Origin: Pholiota molesta
Lineage: Eukaryota > Basidiomycota > Agaricomycetes > Agaricales > Strophariaceae
Assembly: GCA_014925825.1 (NCBI GenBank)
Contig: JACGCK010000001.1
Location: 372,001 to 436,000 of the forward strand
Direction of reading: 5' to 3'
Length of the DNA: 64,000 nt
The position numbers were made by a program, and so were the translations under genes. Below are positions 54,327 to 64,000 of the stretch, in pieces. The first letter of the stretch is position 1. Each line of letters opens with the position of its first letter. The notes under the pieces were generated by a model that was not told the origin of the DNA, searched no databases, and saw only the letters and a program-made list of their open reading frames with translations.

Positions 54327-56863
54327 TTAGAAAACGAGAGGTGAAGTCACAATTTGCTTCAGTCTGTTGAAGTTTGGCGTTCCAAGGCCGGTCACTATTA
54401 AATGGTAAAAGCCGTTAGTAGAGCTCAAATCGTCAAGACGCAAAGATTAATCACCTGGGTCCCATCCAACTGACGCCTGTGATTGAAATCAGACATCGGA
54501 AATATTAGCATGTATAATATAGATTAATGAGAACTCAATACTCACATTGAATCCTGTAGTTCCACATCCTGCATTATTTCCAGACGTGATATCGTTCAGT
54601 CCGTGAAGTCCGAAAGTATACAGAAGAGGGTTCAGGAATCCCAAAGGCCCTTTCCCAGCCTTGATGCGTGCGTCATTGAGGAGGGCCACAAAACCGGCGA
54701 AGGCTGGTGCAGCTGCTGAGTACCACCGATCAAGAAGGCCGACCCTTGTAGAAGAAACGGTAGTGATCAGCTTGAGCAGAGACATCGGGATTCCCTTGTA
54801 TAGTGTGAGTCCACGAGCACAAAAATAACTAATAAACAAGCTTACTCGTCCGTTGCTGATGAATGAAGCAGGATTTCAGATTTAATCCACGGGTTCATCT
54901 AGTTAACTTACGGTTATATAGGCCCTCGTAAGTGCCGTTAGGCAGCGTCTTGAGATATTTGAAACAGCGAAAGTCTGATATGCAGGCGTTTCGAACTATT
55001 TGGGAGAGCTTGTCAATAAATGCAGCATTGCACATAGATCGGTACAACATAGTCCTGAAACCTCCTCCAGAATAGAAACGCGAAACGGCACCTCAGGAAT
55101 ATTCGTAGTGCCTCCAACGGAAGTGACGCTAAAATGAATTCATAACTGGGGATTAAAGTGCAGAGAAAGGAGCTCACTGTGGGCACCTATAAGTATAGAA
55201 TTAGACACATATAATTTTTCCGAATAAATGAACACGCACGATGCGGGAATACAGGAATAAATCTTGTGGAATTGGTGCCATCGTTTGTGATGCATTCCTG
55301 AGTCTCAGGGTCCGCATCTCCATCACCCACACCTGCGTCACCCGACGAGAAAAGCACGGAAACTCCTCGAGCACCTAGCTGGGCGAATCCAGCACAGACT
55401 CGCTTTGCATATTCCTTGGGAACTGTTCAGTGTTAGATGACGATTAACACAAAAGTTGTAGCTCATTAGTGACCCGAACAACCTGTCTGCTCGTCATCAC
55501 CATAGCTAGTAGAAATAGTATAGGGAGGGTTCTCTTTTGCAAGATATAGTCGAGCCAGTCAGCGTAGGGTCTTGAGGAGACAAGGCGTTTAATTATCGTG
55601 AAGCAATAACTAGTTAATCACACTTACTCATTTTCGTTGTTAATGAGTGAGCATCAGGATTGAAAGAAGGGCGCCCGGCCGTTGAAAAGAAGGTGGCCTA
55701 TATAATCTCGTTTCGTGAGATATATTCGGAGCGACAGAAATATACGTACGGGGATCGGGTGGGATATACCAAAAGCAAACTGGACATCCAGATTAGCTTC
55801 AGCACCAGCTAGGGAAGTATTCTGGTCATTCAGGCCACCTGCGGCAACGTATCGAACTGTTGAGCTAGAGACACGTTGAAAGGAATAGAACGCACCGAGA
55901 ACAGATTCGAATTTGAAAGAGGAATTCAGCGCAGCTGGAACTTGATCAGCAAAGAAGGACTGTAGGTCTTCCAAGTTCGCAAATTGTTCCTAGTAATACA
56001 ACACCTCATCAGTTATGCATTACCGAGAAGAATACTGACTAACCAAATATCCGGTGATGCCAATGGAGTTGTTAGACGTATTTGAAGGAACATATCCGAC
56101 AGCATTATACAGTTGTCGGAGGCACGAGATGGCGATAGTAGTGTTGCAGCTAGCATCAACATTACTGTCGAATTTCCGGCCGAACTTGGAGAATTTCAGA
56201 CAGTCCTGGAGTGTTCGCAATTCCTCAATAACAGAAATGCTTGATTTCGCTGCTTTGAATCGACCAAACATCGTAGTCGGTGGACGACGTCGACATGCTC
56301 GTGAAGGTTGCTCGGCAGGCTATAGCTCGTGGTCCTGACCAACTCATCTCCACTCTTGGCATGCTTCCACACATATATTTCTATTCCGAAGGGATGTTAG
56401 ATATCAGTTAATTTGAGATGAATGTGGAGACGTACGTGTTGAGCATCTTCTCCGCCAAACTAACAGGAATATTCAGAATGACCCAATCCTTAGCAGACGA
56501 ACGAACGAGGTCCTCTTAGTTAGATCGAATTCGGCAAGCCAGTCGTTGACGGCGGAGAGGCTGTTGGGATGCGGCGCTACAAGTGCCTCGACCTCTTCTT
56601 TGGACAGTGTTGTCCGTAGCGCCTGTGCGTAGGGTCGCTGACCTCGTACAGCTGCTTCTCCAGAAGTCATAATTTTCTTGAGGGAGTCCAATACGCAGGG
56701 AAATACGACGGTCAGCAGGGGCTTCAGTATGTTTGATCCATCCTCGAGGCGCGGATATTTGCTCTTTGGTTTTATAAGCGCGTTCACTATTAGGGGAAGC
56801 GGCGAGCGAGAGCGAGGCTCCTAGGAGGAGGAACGCCACCAATCGAGAGAAGCTTGACCGCAT
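54327..56863 (-). pseudogene. Sedolisin (S53) paralogue D, multiple frame breaks
   Basis: Signal peptide MRSSFSRLVAFLLLGASLSL at 56863, then prodomain [17 protein letters not shown]. Frame breaks follow near 56670, 56600, 56518, 56281 and 54722, each fitting one missing base; the regions between read as family-typical protein ([79 protein letters not shown]). Some later exon ends (TNIPEVPFRVSILEE) are also out of frame. The nucleophile motif reads GTS followed by AAAP rather than AS(S/A)P once the break at 54722 is allowed for. It ends VTSPLVF with TAA at 54327. No TATA box was seen. With this many breaks it may be a true pseudogene; deletion errors are the alternative. Listed as pseudogene with that caveat. 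Confidence 0.65.
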
Positions 56864-58360
56864 AGCTGGTAAGTATAGTTCGTCGTACGAGCCTAACAGC
56901 CTGGGCCCTGGGTGAAAAGGCTACATTGTCAGCCTTACTTATGTAGTTGACCTTTACGCGAGCGACCCTCGCCACGTACGTTTCTGTCCGGCGGTAAGTA
57001 TGAACCTGAGCTAAACCATATAGCGATCGTTGCATGGTGAAATTTTTACCAAGGCAATTGCGGGCTATTTTTAGTTTACACTGCTCAACCTTAGCGCCGT
57101 TCTGCGTATGGCGAGTCAGAGAAGGCCTACATCGCGCCGGTGTTTGAGAAGTTTTCCGTTCTCTGGTCCTGATTTGCAGGACGAAGATAAGTTGATTCAC
57201 ATGCGCATTACGAGGCATTCCGAGTTAAAGTCACTGCAAGGTTAGAAAGTTCTGGGAGAAGTAAATTTTTAGCGCTCAGGCCATCTATTCGGAAGGCAGA
57301 TTCTGTTCAACTAATCCATGTGTCACGCACAAGAGAGAGATCGGTGCACTGACGTTTACAAATTGAATGAGTTTCTGATATATGTCCTCCATTTTGCTTG
57401 TCTGTATATGGTTCATGTTAACATTGGTCGGGCTCCGGATATGGAGAGCGAAGTTATAAAGGTACGCACCGCCAGTAATCATCAAAGTGTGAAGGGGCTA
57501 CAATTGTCGGATACGAGAGCAAATCGGAAAGGCGACATGCCACTCAGGCCCGCATCGTTGAGTCGGGCCTGGCCGCCTCCTGGAGGTGAGGAAGGGCTTG
57601 AAATCAGATATCTGGAGAGATTAGCGTATATAGGACGCCCTTCTGAAAGACTGCGAGTCTGGTTGGATGCGTAAAGCTTGGTTTGGATGCGAGATGGTAG
57701 CGAATGTAATTGTAAAGATGCACATTGCAGAGTAACACTAACAGTTGAACTGAATTCAGAATTGAACAGAAGCTGATTAGTCACGTGCGCGTTATTTGTG
57801 CCGGATTCGGCAATGACGACACTGAGCACTCGTTCTCAGCCATTTGCCTCCATGCGCCGTTGCACTCGAAATTTTGCAAAGCACTGTTCTTTACCGCCGC
57901 CGGCGTCCTGAACACTCTAAATAACAAGAACAACTTATCTCAAAGAAGCTCCATTACAACCACCAAGCGCTGCCCGGTTTCTCATTTTCTTTAACCTTGT
58001 TCAAGTTGATCCATCAAATTTCTGACAAGGGCGTGACTGGAGTACAAAGTCGTCAACCGATTTCTCAGCGACGGATTACAATGACCTCTTGTATCTGGCG
58101 CTTGAATACTATTATTTTGTGTAACCAATGTCAACCAGAACGTCTTCGTCGATAAACTCAGCTCTATATAAGGTGCGTTGGTTGAGTTATGAAAGTCTTG
58201 CGGTCGACCAGCTCGAATCCACCTGTCTCGATATCTGTTCGTGTTGGAAGGAGGTAAGTGATTCCTTGAACACTGTATATCTCTGGACCTCTTTTTGACG
58301 CGTAGAATCATTCTTAGAAGCCTCAAGAAGTCCATCCTAAGTACCTCATTGAATTTTGCA
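56864..58360. other. Intergenic region
   Basis: About 1.5 kb with only short open frames that match nothing I recognise. I see no repeat or RNA gene. The left end should be the sedolisin D promoter. Confidence 0.5.
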
Positions 58361-59444
58361 ATGGAAAACGTCACTCCGATTCGTTCGCCTAGATGTTGCC
58401 GCATCTGCTGCCTGCCCATGCGCGGACGCAGCCACGAGAGGTGCCAGCTACTCGGGTACGGAAACGCCAATACGCCTTCCGTCAAGGGAAGACGAAGACG
58501 CGAATAGTAGTACTAGTAGCAACACCGAAAGCGACCTCAGCACACATGCGCTCCGCTCATACGCGTCTCCGCCCTCCACCCCACCCTCCAAGCCACCGTC
58601 GTCTACTGGGGTTCTCCTTCTCTGACGCGTTCTCTGCATTGACTACATCCGCCGAGAAGGAAGTGCGCCGCGCCCTCGCACCACCCCGCCGGTGTACCCG
58701 CCGACAGTGCTCTCCGACGCGTCCTGGGAGGTTCCCGAGACCGGCTCCTTCCACCACGTCAACAAGCGATACGTACACCCCGTCCCTGTGCCCCGGGCCC
58801 CAGCGTCGGTCCATCGCACCCACCGAGCCCACCGGCACCGCAGCGACGCGTTCACAGAGGTGTCCGTGAACTTGCGTGGAGCAAGCCCCGGACCCAGCGC
58901 ACATGCGTTCATGGCGCAAAGCGAAGACGGCAGTGTGGGCCCTCCCTAACTGAACGGGCAGAAATGAGCAGGAGGCGCAATACATCGCCACTGGCAAACA
59001 GCGTGATGACCGCCCGTCCCGGGCAGCCATTCTCTGACAGACCCTCCAGCCGGACGAAAAACCCAGAACGAGGGTAGCACTAGCAAGACGAGTAAACCGT
59101 TCTGGGCCTCGAACGCCAGCGTAGTTGAGAACAAGTACCCTTACTGGCCGGGGAACATGCCACACCCCGCCCACCCCTTCGCGCCGCGTCTCAGACCCAA
59201 TCTCAATAATGGGCCGCCATCGGAACCCGGGCTCGACGCCGCAGTCGCGCTCACAGAGGAATTTCTCCAGACGCCATGGGGTTCGCAAGTCGGGCGATTT
59301 GCACTGCAGTTCGGGATGTGCTTTGTCGCGTCAGTCGTTGGAGCGTATGTCACAAACAATTTTTGTAGCGATTCGGCAGACCAAGGCTCGGCGTTGGCAT
59401 CTGCACTAGGGAACAGGGGGCTCGACTTGCTGATATCCATCTGA
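58361..59444 (+). CDS. Unknown protein with C-terminal membrane helix, heavily frame-broken
   Basis: ATG at 58361 (MENVTPIRSP). Coding-like stretches occur in alternating frames: SREDEDANSSTSSNTESDLS, FSDAFSALTTSAEKEVRRAL, VYPPTVLSDASWEVPETGSF followed by HHVNKRYVHPVPVPRAP, and finally ASNASVVENKYPYWPGNMPH, DAAVALTEEFLQTPWGSQVG and RFALQFGMCFVASVVGAYVT, a likely membrane helix near the C-terminus. GC-rich codon use and protein-like composition continue through each frame, so this looks like one gene broken by several missing bases, not random frames. I recognise no family. Boundaries are approximate. Confidence 0.45.
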
Positions 59445-60480
59445 TTTGATCTCGATCTCGACCACGAACGGCTTCCAGCAAGATTAGAAGCGTCGCGCTA
59501 GCGCTAACAAAGTATTTTTTCCGCCCTCATCGTCATTGAACTTTACTCCTCTTTTATCTATCCGACCACTCAAGCATCTTCCTCTTCTCTCTAGCTTTCT
59601 TCATTCATGTTCACTGCTATCACTCCAATACGTGTAATCTCCCTGCGTTCATGCCTCATCACATATCATCCACAAACAACTCATGCTGCTGCACCTTCAA
59701 ACGCGGGTTTCTCTAATACCCATGCATCTTGATCATATTTTTTCAACCCTTGTATATTAGATTTCTCTTGCCCCTTGTATGACTCATGGACGCTTCATTC
59801 ATCATGTACATCCCAATTCCCATTCCAACTCGCACCCATTCTTACAATATCTTGACTCATCACTACGCCTTTTTACATCTCATCTCAACATTCACCACCT
59901 CCTACCGTACCTTTCCAAAACGTCCAACTGCTACTATTTTTGTCTTTCCTCTCTCCTCTACCTCGACCCCAATCTCTCTCTGCTCAATATCTCAAGCTCT
60001 CGACCACCTCCACTCTGCACTCGTTCCACATGTTGATCATGTCCACACTCCTTATCGTCTTTGCTCTCACCTCACTGCCTATTGTTATGTTTATCATTAA
60101 GGCGTCCACACATTCCTTTCTTTTTAGTAGTCATCTTCCTACGTATGCTCTCCCGAAATTCATTGTAGCATCACCATACAGCTATGTCATCTATGTTGTC
60201 TATGTTCTCCTACACTGTCCTTTCTATCTTCCCCTAGTAACTCAAACTCTGAATTTAAATCTATGTAACTAGTATACTAGGTACTAGGTGTGCGTTTATG
60301 TATGCAGTAGTAAATCACAAGAAACGGAACTGTAAAATCTTTTCCGTCACACATATTCTTCATCTCAGCTGACTTCAAGCATATATGTAATGAAAAGCAG
60401 ATTTGAATTTCATCACGGATTGTAAACAGCATAGCACTACAAGATACAATATCGATGTGATTCGATTGCCTAAGAGTAAC
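59445..60480. other. Intergenic region, convergent with hydrophobin 1
   Basis: About 1 kb, strongly T/C-rich up to 60250 like a long 3' flank. No gene is supported. Confidence 0.5.
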
Positions 60481-60949
60481 CTAGAGGTTGAGATTAACGG
60501 GGGTGCAACCCAAGGCAACGACACCATCTGCAGAAAAAATCAAATTAGAAATGTGTACATAGGTACAGTGAATGCACAATTGAAGACTTACTGAAGAGTT
60601 GTTGGTGCAGCAGACGGGCTGTGCAGAGCTATTGCAAAATAAATATTGTAAGATTTCAAAGTCAAGAACGATAATAAATAATATACGAACCAGGACGTGC
60701 CACTGACGCCGACGCCAGTGATGGGGAGCAGGTCAATCCGATGATGCCAGTGACAGAGCCGATGGGGATGCCCAAAGAACCGAGGAGGAGCGCAGTGACG
60801 GGGTTGCTGGCGGTCGAGGTGCTGTCGCAGCACTGGACGCTGCCGGTGTTGCACTCGCTGGCCGGCGGGGCGTCGTTGCGCCTTGCGGGCGTGGCAACCG
60901 CAAGGGTAACGATGGCGAGAGCAGTAAGAGCGGAGAGCGTGAATTGCAT
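60481..60949 (-). CDS. Class I hydrophobin 1
   Basis: Small secreted amphipathic protein that coats hyphae, fruit bodies or spores. ATG at 60949 gives the signal peptide MQFTLSALTALAIVTLAVAT. The eight-cysteine pattern is ECNTGSVQCC (C-x6-CC), then 32 residues to IIGLTC, then CSAQPVCC and the final GCTPVNLNL; the x32 spacing is typical of basidiomycete class I. Three exons: the second contributes the cysteine pair, the third DGVVALGCTPVNLNL, ending TAG at 60481. In exon 1, just after LTCSP, the frame needs one more base in a C run (about 60731) to reach ITGVGVSGTS before the intron. TATA box at 61035-61042. It is divergent from hydrophobin 2. Confidence 0.9.
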
Positions 60950-61034
60950 GTTGAGTTTGAGTTGGTTGGTAGTACTTGAACGAAGGCTGTTGCTTGAAGT
61001 TCGAGTGAAGAATAGTATGAGTGAGTAGAGCGAG

Positions 61035-61042
61035 CTTTTATA
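61035..61042 (-). promoter_or_regulatory. TATA box of hydrophobin 1
   Basis: TATAAAAG on the minus strand, 85 bp upstream of the ATG at 60949. Hydrophobin 2 has a matching box at nearly the same distance. Confidence 0.7.
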
Positions 61043-61137
61043 TGTTTCTAAAGCCTGTAATTGAATATTTTCTGGACTGAGCTGGGACATTGCATAACAC
61101 ACAGACATACGACCTCATCGCAAAAAATTAGAAGTTA

Positions 61138-61153
61138 TGTCGAAGTGGAGTTG
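61138..61153 (-). promoter_or_regulatory. Shared 16-bp hydrophobin promoter element, proximal copy
   Basis: CAACTCCACTTCGACA on the minus strand, its near edge 189 bp upstream of the hydrophobin 1 ATG. The identical element lies 189 bp upstream of hydrophobin 2 in the same orientation relative to the gene. Confidence 0.6.
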
Positions 61154-61237
61154 TAAGATCTTTCTGTAGTAGCCATACGCTCTTGTGCATTGCGTCCGAG
61201 TCTACACAAAGGCATACAACCTTAATACAAGAAGTTC

Positions 61238-61253
61238 TGTCGAAGTGGAGTTG
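61238..61253 (-). promoter_or_regulatory. Shared 16-bp hydrophobin promoter element, distal copy
   Basis: Identical to 61138-61153 and exactly 100 bp further upstream, within an imperfect roughly 100-bp tandem repeat (shared GCATACAACCT-like flank). Confidence 0.6.
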
Positions 61254-63650
61254 AAAAGACCTCGATAATTATACGCTCTAGGTGATGGGAGAAGAACTTG
61301 ACACTTTGCGGTACATGTTGATGCCGGCGCCGAAGATGGAAATAGATTATATTATATGTTCTCCATCGGTTCTCCATTGGTTCTCCAAGAAATTGAGATT
61401 TCCTCTGCATCGATATTGGAATGGCCGAGCCCGGAGCCAGTCTGTTTTTCTCTACGTGACCGTGATGTGTTGTCTCAAAGTTATTATGCCATTGGTTCTG
61501 TTCAACGGAGCCACTAGCCACTAGTGCAGTTGACCCCGTCAATAACATACACGGTTCAACTGCGACACTGTATGAGTGTATTGTACATATTGACTTGATG
61601 GGGATCTTTACCAATACACCCGTGCCGCACTGCGGCTGAACGGAACAATCGACCATTTAGCTGCTTAGGTGTGTTTATAGAATTAAGCGCTCATTAAGCG
61701 CTCATCTAAGGTAGTGCCAATGGGATAGTAAACGGTGGGGAAGAAAGTGTTTCACCCATGTAGCTGCTGCAAGCGGGCTGTTTGAATATGATAAAGCAAG
61801 AATGATATATGAATAATACAAAAAGGCATAAAAACTTTAGACGAGAAGGAGCGACCCAGCATCGATTACTAAACAAAATGGCGACACCCCTTGAAAGCCC
61901 AAGCAGAGCTTATGATTGCTACGCTTACTAGGGTGTCCTAAAGCTGCATTGGCTTGAAGGCGGTCCAGTATGACCCACGGAAGTGGTAGCCAATGATAGT
62001 GCGAGTGAGCATGGCCAGTGAGAGAAAGAGCCTGTGTTCAAGGAGGCTGAGATACTATGTGGAGTGTCTTTCTTGGAAAATCTAGATTGTAAACGAGATT
62101 GATTGAAGTCATGTACCGCAAAGGTGTTAAGTACTCAAGCTCAAGTTCTACATCCTCCCATCATCGGCCGTGAATTTCAGCCAAGTTATGCGTGAACAAA
62201 CCACCATTATGATTTCGATGTCAAAGATAGATTATATCTATCTATAATTCGTCGAAGGCCTAGCAGTGTCCAATCAGAATGATAAAGTGTCAAACTCGCA
62301 GATACAAGGTTTTAAAAAAAAAAATACACGCGATATGATTCCTCAAAATGAACGTGTCATTGATTCATCGATTAATGGGGCCATCATTGACCAGAACTGC
62401 AGCACCATTGTGTGATGTGATACATGAAAACACAGAAGGTTCGGCAAGTCCAAATTACTTTCTTGCTGACCACCTGGACTCTGAGGCTGTACACACACAC
62501 GTCGGCCGTGTAATATCCTCACTCAGCCTGAATTTTCAGGCTCCTTGGCAATCAACGTCCCCGCGCCGTCATCGCGGCTGCTTCCGTAGGCAGGTCCGCC
62601 CCTAATCAGCGCAACATAGCTCGCTCCACTATGGAAGCGGCTAACCAACGGTTCTGCTATTCTTAAGGTTTTTGGAGCCATAGTAGGTCAGTACGTTACA
62701 GTTTTTGCGACCTCATTGTCATGACACTGTACACCGGCACTGATGCAAGATGGCTCCTCCCGCTAGCATCTTATATTCAACGCTTTTTGTGATAAGATAT
62801 CGTTATCACTGCTTATATGGCTTCAGTGTTGTATGGCATATCTGCTGCAGCTAAACGGTACAAGCATGATCATTGTTTCTCCATCAATCTATTCCATTAA
62901 CACGGCGCTTAATGGGCGCTTAAGTCTGAAATGCTATTTGTCATCAAAATCCAGCGAAACAGCAAGTTTTCCGAAATAGACTGCGCATACTGATGGTCAG
63001 TCTGTCTTTGTAGCCTCCACTTTGCAGCAGGATTCACTCTTGAAGTACGGCGATGACGTACCGAACAAGATGGCGAAAAAGAAACAGCTTCGATTTGCTG
63101 CATTTACTGGGGTGTCGTGGAGTGTACAGCTGTGCTGATTAAAAGCGGTCCCGTATAACCCATGGAAGTGGTATTAATAATCAGACGGTGGGAGCGAGCG
63201 TGACCAGCAAGAACGGAGGCATGTTGACGTCCAAGAGGGCGGATATTAAAAGTGGAGTGTAATTCGACTACAGCAAAAAAAGTGAAGGGTACAGCAATGG
63301 AACTCACACAAGAGCGAGGGGAACACAACGTGGTATAATGAATGACTCCGATGACCATCGGCCCCACATATGACATTGTCCGTTAGCTTTGGACATATCG
63401 TGGGCTATCCCGCGGAGGGAGAACGGCTGTAGTTATTTGTGTATTCGACGACGATTTTCAATATCAGAATCATGGAGTGGGTAATGGAATTGTCGAAATG
63501 CCGATGTGATCAATTAAACGTGTTCAGATATTGCGACGCCAAGGATTCCGAGAGTGAGTTGGGTGAAATGAACTCAAGTCTGACCGTAGGTCCGTACGTA
63601 GGCGGTCATCATCTTGGTATCACAAGGGCGCAGAGCGTCAGAGAGATTTT

Positions 63651-63666
63651 CAACTCCACTTCGACA
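63651..63666 (+). promoter_or_regulatory. Shared 16-bp hydrophobin promoter element at hydrophobin 2
   Basis: CAACTCCACTTCGACA, ending 189 bp before the ATG at 63855. Identical to the two copies upstream of hydrophobin 1. Confidence 0.6.
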
Positions 63667-63767
63667 GAGCTTCTTCTGTTAAAGTTGTATGTTTCTGCGT
63701 GGTATGCAATGCAGTATAGTTCCACGTCTCATTCCAAAAATTATGCAATTAGAGGCTCTGAAAATGT

Positions 63768-63775
63768 ATAAAGGC
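63768..63775 (+). promoter_or_regulatory. TATA box of hydrophobin 2
   Basis: TATAAAGG, 80 bp upstream of the start codon. The 5' UTR after it is nearly identical to that of hydrophobin 1 (CACTCGAAC, GCAACAGC, TTCGTTCAAGTACTACC). Confidence 0.7.
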
Positions 63776-63854
63776 TCGTCCAACTCACTCATTTCTTCAC
63801 TCGAACAAGCAACAGCATTCGTTCAAGTACTACCACCAACCCAACCAAACTCAC

Positions 63855-64000
63855 ATGCAATTCACGCTCTCCGCCTTCCACTCTCGCCATCGTTACCCTT
63901 GCGGTTGCCACGCCCCAGCCACCGGAGGCCGGCCAGCCAGTGCAACACCGACAGCGTCCAGTGCTGCGACAGCACCTCGACCGCCAGCAACCCCGTCACC
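63855..64000 (+). CDS. Class I hydrophobin 2, partial and frame-broken, cut by the window edge
   Basis: ATG at 63855 starts MQFTLSA, identical to hydrophobin 1. Further pieces in shifted frames match the paralogue: LAIVTLAVATP, then SQCNTDSVQCC and DSTSTASNPVT at the window end. At least two single-base or short deletions separate these pieces. The gene continues beyond 64000. The identity to hydrophobin 1 in 5' UTR and signal peptide shows a recent inverted duplication. Whether it is dead or affected by consensus errors cannot be judged here. Confidence 0.8.
   Translation, partial: MQFTLSAFHSRHRYPCGCHAPATGGRPASATPTASSAATAPRPPATPS

Larger units (their letters stand above)
60950..63854. other. 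Divergent intergenic region between the two hydrophobins
   Basis: 2.9 kb without a supported gene. It contains the hydrophobin promoters, the shared 16-bp elements, and a diverged direct duplication (about 61896-62040 and 63090-63225, both with ATGGCGA, GGGGTGTC or close matches, GCGGTCC and GGAAGTGGTA). Its origin is unknown. Confidence 0.5.

Noticed and set aside
57482..57829. 115-codon minus-strand open frame between sedolisin D and the 58-kb gene
   Set aside because: No domain, signal peptide or paralogue; composition looks non-coding.
59779..60272. Overlapping open frames in the T/C-rich region after the 58-kb gene
   Set aside because: They arise from pyrimidine-rich sequence without stops in several frames and encode low-complexity Ser/Leu/Pro-rich peptides.

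Overview
The window looks like nuclear DNA of a mushroom-forming basidiomycete (Agaricomycetes). Genes are dense, with many 50-60 nt GT-AG introns. There are class I hydrophobins with the basidiomycete cysteine spacing, several secreted S53 peptidases (sedolisins), a KDZ transposon with CxC5/CxC6 cysteine clusters, and a Tf1/sushi-type chromovirus. The species cannot be named from the sequence alone.

Layout. 0.1-6.0 kb: a multi-pass membrane protein of unknown function (+) and THO complex subunit 3 (-). 6.6-14.4 kb: a catabolic-looking cluster, all on the minus strand, with an epoxide hydrolase, two close metallo-beta-lactamase-fold hydrolases and an MDR oxidoreductase between them; the two hydrolases lie in a tandem segmental duplication of about 1.4-1.9 kb. 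14.7-27.1 kb: a housekeeping block with a Barentsz/CASC3-type protein, a disordered repeat protein, TFIIB, RRS1, TAF12, TIP41 and dynein light intermediate chain. 27.9-33.7 kb: a complete Ty3/gypsy chromovirus (minus strand) with identical 143-bp LTRs and a 5-bp target duplication. 35.8-56.9 kb: four sedolisin paralogues (two + and two -), interrupted by a KDZ transposon with a convergent companion gene and by a TLS1/C9orf78-like gene, an unknown gene and a cyclin-like gene. 58.4-59.4 kb: a broken unknown gene. 60.5-64.0 kb: two divergent hydrophobins, the second cut by the window edge.

Most notable. The chromovirus has a textbook programmed -1 frameshift signal between gag and pol: a GGGAAAA heptamer, 6-nt spacer, perfect 10-bp stem and 6-bp pseudoknot partner. 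It also has a 10-nt complementarity between its LTR and primer-binding site, as expected of a self-priming element. The two hydrophobin promoters share an identical 16-bp element exactly 189 bp upstream of each ATG.

Caution. Many otherwise well-preserved genes carry frame breaks that are nearly all single missing bases in short homopolymers. That pattern points to consensus deletion errors rather than to widespread pseudogenes, though real decay of the second sedolisin pair cannot be excluded from sequence alone.
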